Source of the DNA: Bacteroidota bacterium
GTDB lineage: Bacteria; Bacteroidota; Ignavibacteria; Kapaibacteriales; UBA961
Direction of reading: 5' to 3'
Length of the DNA stretch: 52,303 nt
NCBI GenBank assembly: GCA_020852855.1
Contig: JADZAA010000132.1
Location: 1 to 52,303, forward strand
A program made the position numbers and the translations under genes. Positions 26,738 through 34,170 of the stretch are shown here, in pieces (position 1 is the first letter of the stretch; every line of letters begins with the position of its first letter). The notes under the pieces are model-generated. The model did no database searches. It saw only the letters and a program-made list of their open reading frames with translations, and had not been told where the DNA came from.

Positions 26738-27263
26738 GCCCGGCGGCGGCTTGTAATTCACTCATTGTAAACACGCTTTGCAATGGTATGCCGGCTTCGG
26801 CAAGTGCTTCACGTCCGCCGGATTCACGGTCAATCACGCATAAGCAACACAGTATTTGTGCGCCGAGTGCGCGAAGGTCTTCCGCGCTTAGCAACACTTG
26901 CCCGCCGCTTGTGATTACATCTTCTATTATAACTATTTTGCGTTCATTCAAATTAGAACCTTCGGAAACGCGCATAGTGCCGTATTCTTTGGCTTTTTTA
27001 CGCACAAAAGCCGTGGGCAATCCGGTATGCAAAGAAATGGCCGTTGCTATAGGTATGCCGCCTACTTCAAGTCCCGCAAGAACTTCCGTTTCGGGCGGAA
27101 GCATCTCGGCCATTTTTTCGGCTATAACCCGCAAAAGTTCCGGGCGGCTTTCAAACTGATATTTATCGAAATATACATTGCTGACTCTGCCCGAACGCAA
27201 CGTGAATACGCCGGTCAGATGAGCAGTTTGAAAGACGTTTTTTGCAAGCGTTGCCTTATCCAT
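26727..27263 (-). CDS. pyrE: Orotate phosphoribosyltransferase
   Basis: The enzyme makes orotidine monophosphate from orotate and PRPP. The N-terminal hood is FTLRSGRVSNVYFDKY, the central loop is LAGLEVGGIPIATAIS, and the catalytic flexible loop is FVRKKAKEYGT. The PRPP-binding motif IVIIEDVITSGGQ is complete. The 178-residue length is slightly short but within the family range. It lies 49 bp after recX and its end overlaps the start of the FAD/Fe-S dehydrogenase, suggesting coupled translation. It is far from pyrB, so the pathway genes are scattered. Confidence 0.95.
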   Translation of the reverse strand: MDKATLAKNVFQTAHLTGVFTLRSGRVSNVYFDKYQFESRPELLRVIAEKMAEMLPPETEVLAGLEVGGIPIATAISLHTGLPTAFVRKKAKEYGTMRVSEGSNLNERKIVIIEDVITSGGQVLLSAEDLRALGAQILCCLCVIDRESGGREALAEAGIPLQSVFTMSELQAAAGHER

Positions 27264-27312
27264 AATTTGAATCGGTTCGTAGATAAAAGGAATGTATTCC
27301 GTATGATAAACG

Positions 27313-27942
27313 TCAATTAAGTTTCAATTCTTCCACAACTTTGCGAATAATATCCCAAGCAAATCCCTGCTGTGCGAGAAAAGACACTATTGCGCTACGC
27401 TGTTTATCTACGGTTTTATGGCGTACCGTGCGCAGTTTTTTAGTGGCAGCATCACGTGCCATTGTTTGCGCGTCGTCTTCGGGAAAGACTTCGGCTACGG
27501 CAGTTTTAATGTCTTCGGACGGGATGCCGCGTTTTTTTAATTCGGCAACAATACGCGATTTTCCCATAGACTTGCGCTTAAGCAAATCGGAAATGAACGA
27601 ACGTGCATACGCCGTGTCGTTAATATATTTAAACTCTTTCAGGAACTCTACAGCTTCGTCCGCTTCGTCGGGCAGAAAGTCTTTTTCTATTAGTTTTTTG
27701 CGCACTTGCGCCGAAGTTCGCGGCTTAAAAGCAACAAAATTATGCGCTAATTGCTTTGCACTCATCACGCGCTGGTCGCGTGCAATAGAAGCGACTGTTT
27801 CTTCGGAAATATCTTGTTTTTTTGAGACATTATATTTGACGATAAGGTCGGTTGAACACTCGAAAGTTTCGCCGCCGTCGAGCATTACGATGCAACCGGC
27901 CGCACGTCCGCGTTTTTTGACGATAGAAGTTACTATGGGCAT
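27313..27942 (-). CDS. recX: RecX regulatory protein
   Basis: RecX inhibits RecA filament extension. The sequence shows three-helix repeats typical of the family: RTSAQVRKKLIEKDFLPDEADEAVEFLKEF (key features RSxxEVRxKL-like start and Leu spacing), YINDTAYARSFISD, and KSRIVAELKKRGIPSEDI. The 209 residues include a beta-rich N-terminal extension (about 1-40) of a kind often seen in Bacteroidota RecX proteins. recA is not in the window. The gene lies 12 bp after tyrS and 49 bp before pyrE in one minus-strand run. Confidence 0.9.
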   Translation of the reverse strand: MPIVTSIVKKRGRAAGCIVMLDGGETFECSTDLIVKYNVSKKQDISEETVASIARDQRVMSAKQLAHNFVAFKPRTSAQVRKKLIEKDFLPDEADEAVEFLKEFKYINDTAYARSFISDLLKRKSMGKSRIVAELKKRGIPSEDIKTAVAEVFPEDDAQTMARDAATKKLRTVRHKTVDKQRSAIVSFLAQQGFAWDIIRKVVEELKLN

Positions 27943-27954
27943 ATAAATCGAGAT

Positions 27955-29169
27955 TTATTTTATAGAAATTCGGGCAAATTTCAGTTTGCCTACTTTAAAA
28001 ACTTTGGGTTTATCGAGTGTTACTGTTTGTCTGGCATCAAGGACTTTTTCGCCGTCAATGCGCACGCCGCCGCCTTCGATTAAACGACGTGCCTCGCCTT
28101 TAGATGACGCAAGTCCCGCTGCCGTCAGCACGTCTGCCACTGCCGATGTTTCTGGCAAGGCAATGTCTATTGCCGGTATTTCGTCGGGCAGGTCTTTTTT
28201 TACGAATACTCGCTCAAACTCCTCGAACGCTGCATTTGCGGCGGCTTCGTCGTAGTAAAGAGCAACAACTTTTTTTGCCGCCTCAACTTTTGCTGTTCGC
28301 GGATGCAGGCTGCCGTTTTTCAGATTTTCTTCCATTTGTGCCGCTTCGGCCGGCGAGGCGTTAGCAGCATAGAGGAAATATCGTGCCGTCAGTGTATCGG
28401 GTATTGACATAACCTTTCCGAACATATCTTTCGGCGAATCTGACAGGCCAATATAATTTCCGAGCGATTTGCTCATTTTTTCAATGCCGTCGGTGCCTTC
28501 AAGTATCGGCATCAGCACAATACATTGCGGCTCGGCATTGTATGCGCGTTGGATTTCGCGCCCTACAATCAAATTAAATTTTTGGTCTGTTCCGCCAAGT
28601 TCCACATCGGATTTAACGGCAACTGAATCAACCGCTTGCGCAAGCGGATACAGAAATTCGTGTATGCCTATAGGCTCGCCGTTACGATAACGTTTATCGA
28701 AATCTTCGCGCTCGAGCATCTGCGCCACCGTAAATTTGCCGGTAAGCGTAACAACGTCGTGGAAACTCATTTCGCCTAACCAATCGGAATTGTACGTCAT
28801 TTTCAAGCGGTCAAGCGAAAGTATTTTTGCGGCTTGTTCGAAATATGATTTTCCGTTGATGCGGGTTTCCTCTATGGTAAGCGGCGGGCGCGTCTTGGAT
28901 TTGCCGGTAGGGTCGCCTATCATTCCGGTAAAATCGCCTACGATTAGAACGGCTTCGTGCCCTAAATCCTGAAATTGGCGCAGTTTACGCAGAACTACTG
29001 CATGACCTACGTGTAAATCGGGGCGGCTCGGGTCGCAACCAAGTTTTATGGTAAGCGGTTTCTTTGTCTTAACGGAACGCTCGATTTTACGGGCAATTTC
29101 ATCTTCGGGGAATATTTCCGCAGCACCTGCGCGGATAATATCCATTTGTTCGTTCAGTGGTAAAAACAT
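27955..29169 (-). CDS. tyrS: Tyrosyl-tRNA synthetase
   Basis: This class I aminoacyl-tRNA synthetase charges tRNA-Tyr. The HIGH-type motif is PDLHVGHAVV, the tyrosine pocket segment is FLYPLAQAVDSVAVKSDVELGGTDQKFN, and the KMSKS loop is present intact (IEKMSKSLGNYIGL). A C-terminal S4 RNA-binding domain (about 340-404) ends the protein. The HVGH/KMSKS combination and length of 404 fit the second bacterial TyrRS subgroup. ATG 29169 is preferred; the frame extends to 29205 with basic residues not expected in the family. TATTTTTG (minus strand 29210-29203) is a candidate -7 box 34 bp upstream, making tyrS the probable head of the tyrS-recX-pyrE-dehydrogenase-ATPase unit. Confidence 0.95.
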   Translation of the reverse strand: MFLPLNEQMDIIRAGAAEIFPEDEIARKIERSVKTKKPLTIKLGCDPSRPDLHVGHAVVLRKLRQFQDLGHEAVLIVGDFTGMIGDPTGKSKTRPPLTIEETRINGKSYFEQAAKILSLDRLKMTYNSDWLGEMSFHDVVTLTGKFTVAQMLEREDFDKRYRNGEPIGIHEFLYPLAQAVDSVAVKSDVELGGTDQKFNLIVGREIQRAYNAEPQCIVLMPILEGTDGIEKMSKSLGNYIGLSDSPKDMFGKVMSIPDTLTARYFLYAANASPAEAAQMEENLKNGSLHPRTAKVEAAKKVVALYYDEAAANAAFEEFERVFVKKDLPDEIPAIDIALPETSAVADVLTAAGLASSKGEARRLIEGGGVRIDGEKVLDARQTVTLDKPKVFKVGKLKFARISIK

Positions 29170-29202
29170 CAATTTCAGCCTGTCTGCAAGGTAATTTTTC
29201 CG

Positions 29203-29210
29203 CAAAAATA
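29203..29210 (-). promoter_or_regulatory. Candidate -7 box for the tyrS operon
   Basis: TATTTTTG on the minus strand fits TAnnTTTG and lies 34 bp ahead of the chosen tyrS ATG. The -33 element is not clear. Confidence 0.35.
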
Positions 29211-29328
29211 ACCAAAAAACAAGCAGAATTGATAACAGATATAATATGCCCCGAAAGATTGACGAATTGAAAGTGAAATTTTACCGGATAATTGCGATGT
29301 AAATCCGAAATCAGGCAGGCTGCGCACT

Positions 29329-31497
29329 CTATATCATTCCGCTACGCTTGCGCAAGAACCATTCAAGAGCAAAGCAAAACAGTGCTGCCCCCAAAAGCCA
29401 AGGCGCACTCCACAGCGGAATTTCGCTGCGGCGTGTTATTGTTTGCGGAGTGAATGAGGCATTATTCTTCAAGTCTTTGAGGAACTGTGCCGCTGTTTCG
29501 GGCGTGTAAAATTTACCGCCCGTTCGGACGGCAAGTGCCCGCAATAATTCAACATTCATTCGCAGATTCTGGAATTCTAAGCCCGCGCCGCTTACGCTGA
29601 AACGTCCGTTGTCCGAGCCGTACATTTGCTTATTTACGGCGGCAGTTCCCGCAAAAGAATAATCGCCCGCCGGCAAACCGTCGAGCTGACCGCTGTAGCG
29701 GCCGTTTCCGAGTGCTTGCAACATTATTTCGCGCTTTTTCAGACCGTTGCCGCTAATTGAAACACGAACTTCGGCATTATCCGCAGGAACAAGCGCACGG
29801 TCATAAACTTGCGCCGTAAATTCTGCCGCTTCTGTGGTGCCGTAGAATTTTTTCGTGGTTTTAATGCGAACTTGCTTGCGGCTCTCATCTACCTGCAACC
29901 AACGTAAAGCATTGCCGAAAAATGCAGAAAATACGTCCGGTGCAGAATTACCTTTCGCTTGTTCGGCAGCAAAACCCAATAATTTCCAGCGATAGAGTCC
30001 GTAGCCTAAAATTGCCAAAGTTTTCGATTGCTGGAAATCGCGCATTGAAATAAGCGGCTCTGCAAGTTCTACGCCGTTGACCTTAACGCTTGCCAACATT
30101 TCCGCTTCCGGTTTCATACGTGCAAATGTTTCCGTGCGGAATATCGGCGGAAGTTGATTCCATACTTCTCTGTCAGCGTCGGTTCCGTTTATTTTCATCG
30201 TTACATTTCCCAAAGCCTGCGGCTTTACATCGGCAAAAGCCGAATATTCCTGCGAACGCGACGAAACAACACTAAAAGGCATAAATGCGTCGAATTGTTT
30301 CAGTTTTGCGTAATCGGTTTGCTGCGAGGCAATAAACAGCAAGGGCTTGCCGCGCTCAAGCTCGCGTTTTATATCGTTCAGCACCGACTGCGGCGTAGAA
30401 GCAATCGGGAAGCCGACGAAAATAATCAGTTCTGCGGCCGCTAATTGTTGAGCCGTCGGCAAAGTTCCGTAAAACTCCGCGCCCTGTTTTTGCACAAACA
30501 TTTGCAACGTTGTATTTTTATCTTCGGAAGCGGCCTCGGCAAGGAATGTAACGTCGGGCGAAGGTGCGCCGGCAAAAAGAGCCGTTAAGCGTTTCTGTTT
30601 CGATATGCGTACATATTCGGCTGCGGAATTGTTTTTCGAGGTTAATTCTCCGGCTGCGGGTGCTACCGAAGCGGTTAATTTACGTATCCCTTCGGCGGTA
30701 GGCTTATATGCAAACATAAGCGGATAAGACTGTTGCCCCGTGCGAAGTTTTACGGTTTGTTCGCCAACTTTTGCTCCGTTGTCAGACAAAATTACTTTTA
30801 CTTCTTCACCGTCATAGCCAACTGATTTCAGCGATACATTCACGGGTAATTCCGCGTCGAGCGAGCCGTATTCGTTAGTTATCAATGATTGTATCGTGAT
30901 GTCTTTCGGCTCGGACGAATCACCTATACCTATAACGTATATAGGGCGGCCGAATTCGTCGGCGGCATAAAGCGGATTATTCCCCGTATTGAACGCACCG
31001 TCGGTAATCAGCAAAGCGGCGCGAATATTCCTGTCTTCGGTTTCGTTGCGCAACCATTCCAAAGGCAGCGCCATATCGGTAGAACTTCCCGTAAAATCAA
31101 GCGAATCGGGCGAGGCGACAGATTTAGCGTCGGAATCGAAACTAACGGTCAGCAATGGCTGATCCGCGTCGTTCAAGCTGTTTTTTACAGCCGTTCCAAA
31201 TTCTTCGCGGCGGCTGCGTCCGCCCGAATTGATGGTCATTGACTGTGAATTATCCAATAAAACGGCAAATTCAGGACGGTCTATAGAATCTGAAACCAAA
31301 GTTAAAATAGGTTCGAACAGCGCGAAAAGCAATAGCGAAACGGCAAGAGTACGCAATGTGGCCAGTGTGATGCGTCGCGTGAGGGAAACGGGCGGAACTG
31401 TACGGATATAAGACCAAACGGCAAACGCCGTTGCCGCACATATCAAAGCGATAATGACAAACCACGAAGCGGTGATGCCGAGCGAATACGAGTGCAT
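29329..31497 (-). CDS. vWA-domain inner-membrane protein
   Basis: Two N-terminal membrane helices (about 10-28 and 45-63) are followed by a vWA-like domain with the MIDAS start VLLDNSQSMTI (DxSxS). The fold continues through LLITDGAFNTGNNP and PIYVIGIGDS to about 190. Beta-sandwich domains span about 200-300 and 540-640. Between them lies a Rossmann-like segment (ELIIFVGFPIAS; GKPLLFIASQQTDY). One C-terminal membrane helix (about 695-715) ends in basic residues. This arrangement matches large vWA proteins near or related to the Bat aerotolerance family, but no moxR or bat neighbours are present. Most of the protein should face the periplasm. Function and ligand are unknown. Confidence 0.8.
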   Translation of the reverse strand: MHSYSLGITASWFVIIALICAATAFAVWSYIRTVPPVSLTRRITLATLRTLAVSLLLFALFEPILTLVSDSIDRPEFAVLLDNSQSMTINSGGRSRREEFGTAVKNSLNDADQPLLTVSFDSDAKSVASPDSLDFTGSSTDMALPLEWLRNETEDRNIRAALLITDGAFNTGNNPLYAADEFGRPIYVIGIGDSSEPKDITIQSLITNEYGSLDAELPVNVSLKSVGYDGEEVKVILSDNGAKVGEQTVKLRTGQQSYPLMFAYKPTAEGIRKLTASVAPAAGELTSKNNSAAEYVRISKQKRLTALFAGAPSPDVTFLAEAASEDKNTTLQMFVQKQGAEFYGTLPTAQQLAAAELIIFVGFPIASTPQSVLNDIKRELERGKPLLFIASQQTDYAKLKQFDAFMPFSVVSSRSQEYSAFADVKPQALGNVTMKINGTDADREVWNQLPPIFRTETFARMKPEAEMLASVKVNGVELAEPLISMRDFQQSKTLAILGYGLYRWKLLGFAAEQAKGNSAPDVFSAFFGNALRWLQVDESRKQVRIKTTKKFYGTTEAAEFTAQVYDRALVPADNAEVRVSISGNGLKKREIMLQALGNGRYSGQLDGLPAGDYSFAGTAAVNKQMYGSDNGRFSVSGAGLEFQNLRMNVELLRALAVRTGGKFYTPETAAQFLKDLKNNASFTPQTITRRSEIPLWSAPWLLGAALFCFALEWFLRKRSGMI

Positions 31498-31585
31498 AGT
31501 CCGATGAATTGATGTAACCGCGCTCTTCGACGTTCTACAACGTGCGGAATTTTACCGCATAGAATAAAACAAAAGCGGCGAGGCC

Positions 31586-32317
31586 TTACTCCGTGCCGCC
31601 GTAATAGGCTATACTTTCTTTTATCGAGACTATAGTTTGGGGTAAGTCGCGCTCTATTGCACGGGCGGGAAAACGATATACAATCCAGCCTTTTGTTTGC
31701 AAATCAACATCGCGTGCTTTATCTCTATGCACATCTTGCGTTGCAAGATGATACGGGTCGCCGTCACATTCCACGGCAAGCCGTGCATTCTTGCAAAAAA
31801 TTGCAAAGTCAATATGATAAGTTTTTGCTTTGCCATTTGCTATATACTCGCGCTCAGCCGGAATATGCTGGGTGCGCAGCTCATGCCATAATCGTTCTTC
31901 AAGGCTGCTACCCGAAAAAACTTCATTAATTTCACGCGCCAAGAATAATTTTTCGCGAGTTGTCGGGATAAACAGCAACCGTCTGTGGCGTGCACTTACA
32001 ATCGGTTGGGGGAAAGTGAGCACTTCGTTAAATGAAATTTTATAGTAGCGGTCGTTTGCTTTCGGACTTGTTGCTTCCTCCGGCAGCAAATCGCTACGCA
32101 AGCATACGGAAACGTCTGCTATTTCGGCATAGCGTCTTACAGCAAAAGCTTCGTTACCGAATATCTTCGGTTGATACCAAGCAATATATTTTGCAGTATC
32201 GTTCCGTATAATTTCAGGCGCGGATTTAACCGGAATACGATACCAATGCTCGCGCTCGACAAACAACAAGTCCTGCTTGTCTTTAAGAATAGCTACTAAC
32301 GCATCTTTGCCCTGCAT
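31586..32317 (-). CDS. DUF559/Vsr-like endonuclease-fold protein
   Basis: The C-terminal half (about 135-235) is a DUF559-type PD-(D/E)XK nuclease fold: an early Glu in SLEERLWHELR, then YHIDFAIFCKNARLAVECDGDPYH, with Asp and Glu-x-Asp in the active-site positions, and KGWIVYRFPA at the end. The N-terminal half (about 1-130) has no family I recognise. Such proteins relate to the very-short-patch repair endonuclease fold, but their role is mostly untested. No methyltransferase or helicase is adjacent. The gene lies just left of the IS30 graveyard, and its probable promoter touches that region. Confidence 0.78.
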   Translation of the reverse strand: MQGKDALVAILKDKQDLLFVEREHWYRIPVKSAPEIIRNDTAKYIAWYQPKIFGNEAFAVRRYAEIADVSVCLRSDLLPEEATSPKANDRYYKISFNEVLTFPQPIVSARHRRLLFIPTTREKLFLAREINEVFSGSSLEERLWHELRTQHIPAEREYIANGKAKTYHIDFAIFCKNARLAVECDGDPYHLATQDVHRDKARDVDLQTKGWIVYRFPARAIERDLPQTIVSIKESIAYYGGTE

Positions 32318-32371
32318 ATCGCAACTGTTCGAATTTGTATGAAATACGCTTTTTTTGACGCTGTATTTTTA

Positions 32372-32400
32372 CAAACTTAGCAAATAGCCCCTGTTATCAA
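32372..32400 (-). promoter_or_regulatory. Candidate promoter of the DUF559 gene
   Basis: On the minus strand, TTG (32400-32398) and TAAGTTTG (32379-32372) are separated by 18 bp, fitting a Bacteroidota promoter. The -7 box lies 54 bp before the ATG at 32317. The -33 side starts 7 bp past the end of an IS30 remnant. Confidence 0.5.
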
Positions 32401-32406
32401 GGCATA

Positions 32407-32426
32407 TTCAACCGTCAAGTGCAACG
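32407..32426 (-). repeat. IS30 3'-end motif, copy R1
   Basis: A 20-bp motif with consensus CGTTGYRCTTGRCKGTYGAA, the coding end of an IS30-type transposase plus its stop. R1 is on the minus strand and is the tail of the deleted remnant. Confidence 0.6.
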
Positions 32427-32552
32427 ACCTCCGCGTTGCGACGAGTTTTACGGCCTATACTCGAAAGCGACATGCCAAGTGTTGCGCCTATTCTGCGATA
32501 TTATCCGCCGCAAGTGCATTGCTCGAATTTCGTATCTTTGCTCTTGGGTCAT
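32408..32552 (-). pseudogene. Internally deleted, frameshifted IS30-family transposase remnant
   Basis: From ATG 32552 the minus strand reads MTQEQRYEIRAM, the usual opening of IS30-family transposases. A +1 shift is then needed to read the helix-turn-helix RIGATLGMSLSSIGRKTRRN. The sequence jumps directly to VALDG and a stop at 32408, which is the C-terminal type of ending (VALDC-stop) in such transposases. So about 270 codons are missing between the two ends. It cannot make an active enzyme. Confidence 0.7.
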
Positions 32553-32592
32553 TTTTCTATGAAAACCAGCCCATCTTTTTATTTATCCTTAC

Positions 32593-32612
32593 CGTTGTGC
32601 TTGGCTGTTGAA
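32593..32612 (+). repeat. IS30 3'-end motif, copy R2
   Basis: The same 20-bp motif on the plus strand (reads VVLGC-stop in one frame). No transposase body precedes it. Confidence 0.55.
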
Positions 32613-32628
32613 TCCGCCAGATATAAAC

Positions 32629-32648
32629 CGTTGCACTTGACTGTTGAA
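32629..32648 (+). repeat. IS30 3'-end motif, copy R3
   Basis: The same 20-bp motif on the plus strand (reads VALDC-stop), 36 bp after R2 as a short imperfect tandem. Confidence 0.55.
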
Positions 32649-32703
32649 TTCAAGAATGGAAACCATAAACGGAGACGAATAGCCCAAGCGCGGTAGTCAA
32701 GCA

Positions 32704-32736
32704 CACCTGCCCGTCCGGCAGACGGGTTTGCAGGTG
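32704..32736. repeat. Two-part hairpin in the IS graveyard
   Basis: Outer arms CACCTG/CAGGTG and an inner stem CCCGTC/GACGGG around loop CGGCA form a strong hairpin with a small bulge. No T-run follows. It lies 29 bp before copy A of the dispersed repeat. Confidence 0.55.
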
Positions 32737-32764
32737 CACCGGCCTACGCTAAATTAAAAACTTA

Positions 32765-32836
32765 CCCGTGCCGTGTCAGGTGATATACGGTTGCCGGCTC
32801 TATTGCGTCTGGAGGTGATATCCCGACGTAACGGGG
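32765..32836 (+). repeat. Dispersed repeat of about 70 bp, copy A
   Basis: It begins CCCGTGCCG, contains TGCCGGCTC in the middle and ends GTAACGGGG. It aligns along its length with copy B at 42187-42254, with substitutions and a small gap. No open frame is conserved between the copies. The origin is unknown. Confidence 0.55.
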
Positions 32837-32877
32837 AAAAACTTGCAAAAGAGGCGGCTTTTAACGCACATCTGCAC

Positions 32878-32897
32878 CGTTGCGCTTGGCTGTCGAA
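32878..32897 (+). repeat. IS30 3'-end motif, copy R4
   Basis: The fourth copy of the 20-bp motif (stop changed to CGA). Its CTTGG supplies the probable -33 element of the promoter for the downstream exported protein. Confidence 0.55.
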
Positions 32898-32918
32898 CCC
32901 GTTGCAACGATACCTTTG
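32886..32918 (+). promoter_or_regulatory. Candidate promoter of the coiled-coil/LRR gene pair
   Basis: TTG (32886-32888) and a perfect TACCTTTG (32911-32918) are 22 bp apart. Transcription would begin near 32925, so the ATG at 32985 with a 60-nt leader is far more likely as start than the TTG at 32928. Confidence 0.55.
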
Positions 32919-32984
32919 GCATAATAATTGAGAAACAACAAGTCAAGTATTGTGAAATATTCACGCACATTCTTTGCAAATAAC

Positions 32985-34148
32985 ATGGTTGCGCGTTCTG
33001 TAAATTCGGCGGCAATTCAAATTGCGGCTATATTCCTCGCTTTTGTTTCGATGTTTTCAGCGGCTTTTGCGGCCGAGCCTTATGTTAAAGTTCCGCCTTA
33101 TCCGACAAAAGCGGAAATGGAACGCTATGAAGACAACGAAGAAATGTTTGCCGTGTTGCTTTTAGACTATTATCGCACTGCCTCGATACTCGAAGCGCAA
33201 CTAAGATATTGGGACGTAAAGCCCGCAGTACCGGTTGCCACCCCCACACTCGACGAAATTACGTCGCAAGAAGCAAAAACTCTGAAAAAATTCTACGGAA
33301 CGGCCGCAAAATTACAAGCACAAATCGAGGCTTTGCCCGAAGAAGAACTTCGCGCTCATGTGCGCGATGTGGAAAAACGCCTGAAAGACGAGCGTAAGAA
33401 AAACGTGGAGATGCAGGCAAAAAACTTTGAGTTGGAATTAAAATCGCAGCACGTGGATTCATATTCCGAGCGTATTTATGAGTTTGCACGACAATGCGAT
33501 AAAATGAAAAGCGAGCTTGATTCTATGGCATATCTCTATTATATGCTGAAGTATTCTTCGAGTTCTGCTCTGGCGCGGGCGTTGGACGACAGCTTTGTTC
33601 CTTCGCTGATGCTTTCAAATTCCGGGCATTTGATTTCCGTAGGTGAGAACGGAATAAATACGGATATTTCCTACGGTGCAAAAGCAGAATTGAACTTAAA
33701 TTCATTTTACGGCTTCGGTAAATACATAGACTTATGGTTCGCTTATTTAATGCCTCAAATAAAATCGAATCCGTTTCACGAAACGGCCGGTTCGCGGTGG
33801 CGCGAATGGAACTCGAATATTTATTCTTTCGGATTAAATTTAAATTTGCCGGACGTGATTGCAATATCGTCTGCAAAAGCGGGAATTAAAATCGGCGGCG
33901 GCTATTATTGGGGCAGTGCAACTTCGCCGAATATAGGTCTGCCTGACGTTGATTACAAAGGCCAAGTGCTGAATTTGGAACTGAATTTTTCAAAATTTAC
34001 CACAATAAGCCCGGCAAGTCTGTATTTTAATTTAGGTGTTTTATTCCCTTCGCGCTCAATGATTTATTCCGATATTAACCGCAATGTAAATATCGGTAAA
34101 TCAACCATTACAACGTTCGGCCTCGGACTGCGCTTTAACGTTCTTTAA
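32985..34148 (+). CDS. Exported coiled-coil protein with C-terminal outer-membrane barrel-like domain
   Basis: From ATG 32985 the protein has a Sec signal peptide (hydrophobic 12-27, probable cleavage at AFA-AEPY). A helical region spans about 40-180 with a Lys/Glu-rich coiled coil (EEELRAHVRDVEKRLKDERK). The C-terminal 190 residues alternate in the way of transmembrane beta-strands (SFGLNLNLPDV, AGIKIGGGYYWG, TTFGLGLRFNVL) and end in a hydrophobic residue. It should be an outer-membrane protein with a periplasmic or surface stalk. I know no named family. It is followed after 22 bp by the TPR/LRR gene, presumably in one operon. An in-frame TTG at 32928 is rejected as start because it coincides with the predicted transcription start. 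Confidence 0.72.
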   Translation: MVARSVNSAAIQIAAIFLAFVSMFSAAFAAEPYVKVPPYPTKAEMERYEDNEEMFAVLLLDYYRTASILEAQLRYWDVKPAVPVATPTLDEITSQEAKTLKKFYGTAAKLQAQIEALPEEELRAHVRDVEKRLKDERKKNVEMQAKNFELELKSQHVDSYSERIYEFARQCDKMKSELDSMAYLYYMLKYSSSSALARALDDSFVPSLMLSNSGHLISVGENGINTDISYGAKAELNLNSFYGFGKYIDLWFAYLMPQIKSNPFHETAGSRWREWNSNIYSFGLNLNLPDVIAISSAKAGIKIGGGYYWGSATSPNIGLPDVDYKGQVLNLELNFSKFTTISPASLYFNLGVLFPSRSMIYSDINRNVNIGKSTITTFGLGLRFNVL

Positions 34149-34159
34149 TTCTGTGAAAC

Positions 34160-34164
34160 AGGAG
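34160..34164 (+). promoter_or_regulatory. Shine-Dalgarno site that fixes the TPR/LRR gene start
   Basis: AGGAG lies 6 nt before ATG 34171. It argues against the GTG at 34153 further upstream. Confidence 0.65.
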
Positions 34165-34170
34165 AAAAAT

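Noticed and set aside
29329-31497. Assignment as BatA or BatB
   Set aside because: The domain layout is only partly similar, and no moxR or other bat genes are adjacent.
32559-32696. Plus-strand open frame of about 46 codons running through motif copies R2 and R3
   Set aside because: It exists only because the two IS30-end motifs are 36 bp apart, a multiple of three. There is no start signal and no family; treated as repeat sequence.
32400-32900. CRISPR-like array, because of four similar 20-bp motifs
   Set aside because: Spacings are irregular, one copy is inverted, and the motif codes for an IS30 transposase end.
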